This document shows positions 49,197 to 54,626 of a stretch of 54,626 bases of DNA, in pieces (the first letter of the stretch is position 1; the number at the start of each line of letters is the position of its first letter). Under the pieces are notes generated by a model. It worked only from the letters and a program-made list of their open reading frames with translations, had not been told where the DNA came from and searched no databases. The stretch comes from Acidobacteriota bacterium (GTDB taxonomy: Bacteria > Acidobacteriota > Terriglobia > Acidiferrales > UBA7541): positions 1 through 54,626 of the forward strand of contig QHYK01000067.1 of assembly GCA_003224085.1 (NCBI GenBank), in the 5' to 3' direction. A program made the position numbers and the translations under genes.

Positions 49197-50324
49197 ATGG
49201 ACCAAGCGAACATCCTAATCATCGGCGGCGGCGTTATTGGCTGCGCCATCGCGCGCGCCGTTTCCTCGCGCTGGCAGGACGTATACCTGGTCGAACGGTT
49301 CCCCAAGCCCGGCATGGCCACAAGCACGCGGAACAGCGGCGTCAACCATTCCGGAATTTATTATCCGAAGAATTCGCTAAAAGCGAAGCTATGTGTCGAA
49401 GGCAATGGCCTCACCTATGAATTTTGCGCACAGCACAATGTTCCCTTCCGCCACTGCGGCAAGCTCGTTGTTGCTGCCGATGCGCACGAGGAACCCGAAC
49501 TCCTCGCGCTGAAGAAGCGTGGCGAAGACAACGGTGTCGAAGTCCTGCGGCTTATCGACGCCGCGGAGATCCGCAAGCGCGAGCCGCACATTAAGGGTGT
49601 CGCCGCGCTTCACGTGCCCTCCACCGGCATTCTATCCGCCGAGGAGCTGGTCCATGCGTACGCGCGCGTGGCAACGAATCAAGGCGCTAACGTCGTCACC
49701 CACGCGCAGGTTGTTTCGCTCGAGCCGTTCGCCAACACGATTCGTGTCGGATTACACATCGGCGATGAGGAAGATTCGCAGGAAGAGAAAATCGACGCGC
49801 GCTGCGTTATCAATGCGGCGGGACTCTACGCCGATGAAGTTGCGGGCATGTTGGGCAATCATTCCTGGAAGATTTATCCCGTGCGCGGTGAATACTGCGA
49901 AGTGCGCGGCCCGCGCTCTGCGCTCATCAACAATCTCGTTTATCCGCTACCGCACAGCGACGGGCTAAGCCTCGGCGTGCACTTCACCAAAACGCTATGG
50001 GGAACGTTTCTTCTGGGACCAACCGCGACCTACGTGGAAGGAAAAGACAACTACGAGAACAATCGCCTGCCCATCGCCGCATTCGCGGAAAGTGCAAAGA
50101 CTTTGTTGCCTGAAATCGAAGAACGCGACCTACAACCCGGCTATACCGGTCTTCGTCCGAAGCTCGCCCCGCCCGGGCACAAAGGCATTGTTGATTTTGT
50201 AATCACCCGCGACCCCAAAGTGCCGCAGGCCATTCATCTCGTCGGCATGGAATCCCCCGGCCTCACTGCCGCGCCAGCCGTCGCGAATTATGTTTCGCGA
50301 ATGGTTCAAGAAGTGCTGGCGTAG
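49197..50324 (+). CDS. FAD-dependent L-2-hydroxyglutarate oxidase-like protein
   Basis: A 375-aa flavoprotein of the DAO family. The dinucleotide fold is ILIIGGGVIGCAIA (residues 6-19) and TRNSGVNHSGIYYPKNSLKA matches the L-2-hydroxyglutarate dehydrogenase/LhgO family closely. It would oxidise L-2-hydroxyglutarate to 2-oxoglutarate and reduce a quinone or oxygen. Another DAO substrate cannot be excluded. There is no signal peptide. The ATG lacks a strong Shine-Dalgarno. It starts 105 bases after the asparaginase gene. Confidence 0.83.
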   Translation: MDQANILIIGGGVIGCAIARAVSSRWQDVYLVERFPKPGMATSTRNSGVNHSGIYYPKNSLKAKLCVEGNGLTYEFCAQHNVPFRHCGKLVVAADAHEEPELLALKKRGEDNGVEVLRLIDAAEIRKREPHIKGVAALHVPSTGILSAEELVHAYARVATNQGANVVTHAQVVSLEPFANTIRVGLHIGDEEDSQEEKIDARCVINAAGLYADEVAGMLGNHSWKIYPVRGEYCEVRGPRSALINNLVYPLPHSDGLSLGVHFTKTLWGTFLLGPTATYVEGKDNYENNRLPIAAFAESAKTLLPEIEERDLQPGYTGLRPKLAPPGHKGIVDFVITRDPKVPQAIHLVGMESPGLTAAPAVANYVSRMVQEVLA

Positions 50325-50360
50325 TGGCCCGTGACTGCCCTTCTGCCCAAAGAGCGCCCG

Positions 50361-51644
50361 TCATTTAACATCTAGATAGAAAATGTTCTTTTTCCCGACT
50401 CTCAACAGATATCTTCGTGGATGGTGGAGATCAATTTCGTGTCTTGGATCTTTAATGACCGCTCCGTCAAGTTCCACCGCTCCCTGTTTGATCAAGCGCT
50501 CAGCTTCCGCACGAGAGGGTGCCGCATGGAGTTGCGACAATGCTCTTGATAGGTATATTTTGCCCTGTTTCGAACCAAGGTCATTGTCTTTCGACAACGT
50601 TTTTACTGGAGCATCATTGGGCACTTGCCGGTCGCTAAATTGACGTTCCCAGTTCGATGCCGCCTGGAGCGCTGCTTCTTCGCCATGGAAGTCTCTGACA
50701 ATTTGGCTAGCAAGGGATACTTTGACCTGTTTCGGATGAGTCGTTCCGGCTCGCACATTTTGTTGAAGTTTTCCAATCACGTCAGCCGTTTTGTCGGTTA
50801 GCAATTCAAGATAGGGCCACATTAAGGAATCTGAAATAGACATGATTTTCTTGAACATTTCATAAGAATCCTCGGTGATGCCCACATAGTTGCCGAGGGA
50901 CTTAGACATTTTGCGCTGACCGTCGAGGCCTACCAGGATGGGCATCGTCAGAATGGCTTGCCCCGGTAAGCCATATTCGCGTTGCATTTCGCGGTGCACG
51001 AGCAGATTGAACTTTTGTTCGGTTGCGCCGAGTTCGACGTCCGATTGGAGTTCCACGGCATCGCGCGCCGTCAACAAGGGATAGAGCAATTCGTGAACGG
51101 AAATCGGCTGGCCTTTATCGAGGCGCGAGCGAAAATCTTCGCGCTCCAGCATGCGCGCCAACCGGTAGTGAGAACAAAGCCGAACCACGTCCTCGGCGTT
51201 CATTTTGGCAAGCCAGTCGCTGTTGCGGTGTACCTCGGTTTTGTTGCGGTCAAGGATCTTGAAGACTTGCGCGAGATAGGTTTCCGCATTGGCGTCCACT
51301 TGTTCACGACTCACAGGCGGGCGCGTCTCCGATACGCCGGTGGGATCGCCAATCATGGCGGAGAAATCGCCAATCAAGAACACCGCGGTGTGCCCCAGGT
51401 CTTGAAAATGCTTCAGTTTGCGCAGCACCACGGTGTGGCCGAGGTGAAGATCCGGAGCCGTGGGATCCACGCCGAGATACACGCGCAGCGGCTTCCCGGT
51501 TTTGCGGGAGTTTTCGAGTTTGGCGGCTAGCTCCGCCTCCGGTATGATCTCTGCCACGCCCTTCTTGATGTAGGCGAGCTGCTCTTCGACGGGCTTGAAT
51601 TTGTGGCCACTCATCTCAGGTATTGGTTTCGCGCCTTGACTCAT
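50361..51644 (-). CDS. tyrS: tyrosyl-tRNA synthetase
   Basis: A 427-aa class Ic aminoacyl-tRNA synthetase. HLGHT (near residue 67) is the HIGH motif and KMSKS (near 244) the second ATP site; GDFSAMIGDP and VELGATEQKFNLL are family marks. The C-terminus has an S4 RNA-binding domain (SRAEAERLIKQGAVELDG). The start at 51644 has no clear ribosome-binding site; an ATG 10 codons in (51614) is an alternative. The gene's 5' end lies only 25 bases from an RHS fragment on the other strand, so its promoter must overlap that element. Confidence 0.92.
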   Translation of the reverse strand: MSQGAKPIPEMSGHKFKPVEEQLAYIKKGVAEIIPEAELAAKLENSRKTGKPLRVYLGVDPTAPDLHLGHTVVLRKLKHFQDLGHTAVFLIGDFSAMIGDPTGVSETRPPVSREQVDANAETYLAQVFKILDRNKTEVHRNSDWLAKMNAEDVVRLCSHYRLARMLEREDFRSRLDKGQPISVHELLYPLLTARDAVELQSDVELGATEQKFNLLVHREMQREYGLPGQAILTMPILVGLDGQRKMSKSLGNYVGITEDSYEMFKKIMSISDSLMWPYLELLTDKTADVIGKLQQNVRAGTTHPKQVKVSLASQIVRDFHGEEAALQAASNWERQFSDRQVPNDAPVKTLSKDNDLGSKQGKIYLSRALSQLHAAPSRAEAERLIKQGAVELDGAVIKDPRHEIDLHHPRRYLLRVGKKNIFYLDVK

Positions 51645-51669
51645 GTTTTGTAGTTTATCCTAGTTTACT

Positions 51670-53988
51670 ATGGCGCCTGCGATTACGAGCTTCTCCGCAA
51701 CCACTGGATCGATTGGCAACCAAGTGTCGATTTCGGGCTCTGGTTTTGGAACTTCCGCCGGAAGCGGCGTCGTTCTTCTGAACGGCAAGGTGGCCACGAT
51801 CAATTCCTGGAGCGCGACTTCCATCACTTTCACGATTCCTACCGGGGCAACGACAGGGCCATTGGTGGTTTCGGTCGCGTCGAGCATGAACGACAGCAAC
51901 CCTGTGAATTTTACGGTGACGTCCACGCCCTTACCCTCAGGTTGGCTGGATCAGGATGTCGGGATAGTTCTCAAGGCCGGGAATGCAGGCTACGCCAACG
52001 GTGAGTTCACGATACAAACGGCCAGCAATGGAGTCAGCAGCTACTCTGCGCAAGATGCGTTCCATTTTGTGTATCAACCATTGTCCGGTGATGGGGCGAT
52101 TGTGGCGCGCGTGGTGAATCTGCCTACTTTGCAGGCTAGAGTCATGATTCGCGAAACGATGGACCCTAGCGCAAAGACCGTATTCGTCGTAGAAACTGCA
52201 AAAAATGTGTTGGCTTATTACCGCACACTCAGTGGGGCGACTCCCAGTTATTTCACTTCCTCTCTCTCATATTTTTCTTCTCCCTACTGGGTTAAAGTAC
52301 AGCGCAACGGAAGCGGCTTTACGGTGTTTTACTCACCCGACGGCTTTGACTGGACGCCCTTTGGCAGTCTTTTGGACATCAGCATGGCCCAGAATGTTTA
52401 TGTTGGCTTGGCGGCGAGCGGAGGGTCGGCGAACAACCCTACCACCGAGTATTTCGACAACGTATCGGTAACGTCAAGCAGTGTAACGCCTCCGGTGATC
52501 ACCAGCCTGTCCACCACAACGGGCCCTGTGGGCACGCAAGTGGTGATTTCCGGCTCCGGATTTGGGACTTCGCAGGGAAGCAGCGCGGTCGTCTTGAATG
52601 ATGCGCCTGTTACGGTCAACTCGTGGAGCGCGACCTCCATCACCATTACGATTCCTACGGCGGCCACTACCGCAGAGATCTGCGTCCTGGTGGGACCCAG
52701 CATGGAAAGCAGCAATCCGGTGCTGTTTACGGTGACGTCATCACCGCTGCCCCGGGTTGGTTGGACGCCGATATTGGGCGAGTGGGAAAGACCGGAAGAG
52801 CGAGTTACGCCAACGGCGTGTTCACAGCACAGGGCTCGGGAGCGTTCCTGGCAAACAGCGCGGACGGCTTCCATTTCGTGTATCAGCCGATGAGCGCCAG
52901 CGGAACGGTCATCGCCAGAGTAACTGGCGCAGCCACCTATGGGTGCATACGCGGCCGCAATGATGCGCGAGACTCTGGATGCAGACGCGGCTAATATGGC
53001 CGCGGGCGGTTACGTTTCCACGTACACGTCTGCTGCGGAGTATTACCGGTCAATTATCGGCGGGTATGAGCTTACCGCAGGTAGCGGCAGTCTAAACGTG
53101 CCTTATTGGCTGAAGGTGGTTCGCAACGCGAATCAGTTCACCGCTTATGCCTCCCAAGACGGTGTGCACTGGGGCTACTTAGGAGGCCAACAGACCATCA
53201 CGACCGCGCAAACGGTTTACGTGGGATTCGGGGTAGGCAGCAACAGTGCGCTGGCGCAAACTTACACATACGACTCCTTCGGAAAGTCTGTATCGTCGAG
53301 CGGTTCTCTGACAAATCCTTTCCAATACACCGCTCGCGAACTCGACCCTGAGACCAATCTGTACTACTACCGGGCTAGGTACTACGACACGGCGAGCGGT
53401 CGATTTATCGGCGAAGATCCTCTCGCGTTCAACGCTGGACTGAATTTCTACAATTATGTGAACGCAAACCCAACGAATCTCGCTGATCCAAAGGGGCTGT
53501 TTGGCTGGGGCGACGTTTTGCCAGCGTAGAACCACTACTGTGATGGGCACGGGAACGCCCTGGAGTACGCCTTTTGCCTCGATCAACTGGGATAACACGC
53601 AAAGCGACATCGAAGCCAAAGTTAAAGGAATGGTTGGCGGTGGGTGTTCTGACCGCACCATCCCGGTGAGCTTCAGCATGAATGCCCAAACAGCGGGCGC
53701 TGACGCGTATATCATCGGTCGCCACATCGTCAAGGTGACTGGCACGATAAAAGTGAGCTGCAACTGCTCGTGGTCGTTTACGGGAGATATGTCTTCAAAG
53801 CTGGGTTACGACCCTTACGACTTCGATCCTTCAAACCGGGGTGCAGTCGGGGAAACTCTCACTTGGATGGGGCGCACCGGTGCACGAAGAAGGGGAAGCC
53901 ATTCAACATCAACCTGCCGGGCAGCAGTAGCCTGTTAGCAGGCGGAAAGATCAATGGTAAGCCAACGTGCGACAAGTGCAGCAAGTGA
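51670..53988 (+). pseudogene. RHS-repeat protein fragment with IPT/TIG domains and toxin tip, frameshifted
   Basis: One long gene in broken frames. It holds two IPT/TIG Ig-like domains (SFSATTGSIGNQVSISGSGF, then SLSTTTGPVGTQVVISGSGF), each followed by a laminin-G-like beta-sandwich, then the RHS core (NPFQYTARELDPETNLYYY and GRFIGEDPLAFNAGLNFY) and a C-terminal tip. The frame drops one base near 52751 (in CCCC), gains one near 52942 (in GGG), and changes again near 53510 and 53875. The tip contains DPYDFDPSNRG (from 53810), similar to the colicin M catalytic motif DxYDFxxxxHR but without the His. There is no signal peptide or N-terminal RHS part, so the 5' end is lost. Confidence 0.7.
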
Positions 53989-54052
53989 GGAAAACTCAGC
54001 AATCTTCGCTGACGGTGACTTGGTACGGTTACGGAATAGGAGGTGTGTTGCT

Positions 54053-54456
54053 GTGAACGGACTCGGAATCATAGCCGTCTCGGAAGGGGTGCTAGCCGTT
54101 TTCATCGCCGGAACCTGGTGGTGGGTGCTGCGCCAGCAGGATGTATACGTCGGGTGGAGACGCACGGCTTCGCTGGCGGGGCTGGCCCTGCCGACCGTCG
54201 CCCTTATCGTTGAGCTTGTGCTTGAGGCAGTAGTGGCTCATTACCGGTCGCTAGAGGCTGGACGCGGCTAGCTTCGGGTGGAGCGTGGTCCGCATTCGGC
54301 GGTCGGCTTTGGGTGTGGTCTTTCTTTGCAACTGGGCTACTGTCATTTTGCGGACTCGTCTTGGCAATAGTTGGCAAGGGGAACCCTCGCGTTGCCGCTG
54401 CCGTGTGGTCATCCTTGGTACTCGGCAGTTTCTTCGCTAACTTGGTTCTAGTGTAG
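54053..54456 (+). pseudogene. small polytopic membrane protein, frameshifted
   Basis: AGGAGG (54040-54045) precedes a GTG at 54053 that opens 72 residues with two membrane helices, ending at a TAG (54269). In the next frame, from about 54250 to the stop at 54456, two further helices (VWSFFATGLLSFCGLVLA and AVWSSLVLGSFFANLVLV) continue without an own start. A single-base change would join them into a four-helix protein of about 134 residues. Its position right after a toxin-like tip suggests an immunity protein, but this is only context. Confidence 0.5.
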
Positions 54457-54626
54457 TGCGTCATAAATAGAGACGTTTATTATCGGGCCGCGTCCAATAC
54501 AATATGGAGGCGGCTTATGCGAATTGCACCCCCCGTTCAGCTAAGCGAGGAAGACCGCAGTCAACTTCAGGCGCTGGCGCGAGCCAGGAGTTTGTCGGCA
54601 AGGGCCGTCGAGCGTGCTCAGATCGT
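54455..54626 (+). mobile_element. IS630-family insertion sequence, left part
   Basis: The TA at the end of the previous gene (54454-54455) could be the TA target of an IS630 element, and GTGCGTCATAAATAG (from 54456) would be its left end. The transposase reading frame follows and leaves the window. The exact border is inferred. Confidence 0.5.
54517..54626 (+). CDS. IS630-family transposase, N-terminal part
   Basis: The first 36 residues of a transposase: MRIAPPVQLSEEDRSQLQAL followed by ARARSLSARAVERAQIV, the helix-turn-helix start typical of IS630 transposases. The gene is cut by the window edge. GGAGG lies at 54506-54510 before the ATG. Confidence 0.75.
   Translation, partial: MRIAPPVQLSEEDRSQLQALARARSLSARAVERAQI

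Overview
The window looks like a chromosomal segment of an Acidobacteriota bacterium (GC-rich, Gram-negative, aerobic). The supporting features are an alternative complex III/caa3 oxidase operon, a TonB-dependent receptor with an N-terminal carboxypeptidase-like regulatory domain, PilZ fused to Sel1-like repeats, an OmpA protein with a long Ala-rich coiled coil, and many short REP-like hairpins. The taxonomic call is an inference from gene families; there is no rRNA gene to confirm it.

Layout. 1-710: a palindrome, a rhodanese gene and a tRNA-Asn. 1027-14010: a complete respiratory operon, actABCDEFG-sco-coxBACD, preceded by two tandem sigma-54-type (-24/-12) promoter matches. It should encode a quinol:cytochrome c oxidoreductase (ACIII) and a type A2 caa3 oxygen reductase that work as one electron-transfer chain. 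14144-17985: a candidate three-way-junction RNA, then beta-ureidopropionase, an NCS1 nucleobase-type transporter and a luciferase-like (probably F420/flavin) oxidoreductase, which suggests pyrimidine or hydantoin catabolism. 18140-23612 (minus): a tight four-gene operon of a P-loop protein, an HExxH metallopeptidase, a CapA-family protein and an ABC exporter, which I could not match to a known system. 23917-30428: a PilZ-TM-Sel1 protein divergent from a 1551-aa SF1 helicase with a C-terminal Vsr-like nuclease domain (a possible defence gene).

30539-39638: a di-heme DUF1111 protein, an unknown 2-TM protein, an OmpA/coiled-coil protein with a structured leader, decayed cytochrome c and PilZ genes, a TPR lipoprotein-like protein, a PIN toxin whose antitoxin is fused in frame but cut by a stop codon, and a dicarboxylate/glutamate symporter. 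40045-45281 (minus): an S9 peptidase and a TonB-dependent receptor, both exported, likely for peptide or other nutrient capture. 45282-46772 is a gene-poor stretch. 46773-51644: a TPR protein, a Tat-exported glycosylasparaginase-like Ntn hydrolase, an L-2-hydroxyglutarate oxidase-like enzyme and tyrS.

51670-54626 is an accessory end: a 5'-truncated, multiply frameshifted RHS protein with a possible colicin M-like tip, a frameshifted small membrane protein just behind it (possible immunity gene), and the beginning of an IS630-family insertion sequence that runs off the window. Most core genes are intact; frameshifts are concentrated at 34.8-35.5 kb and 52.7-54.5 kb, which points to real decay or local sequence error there.
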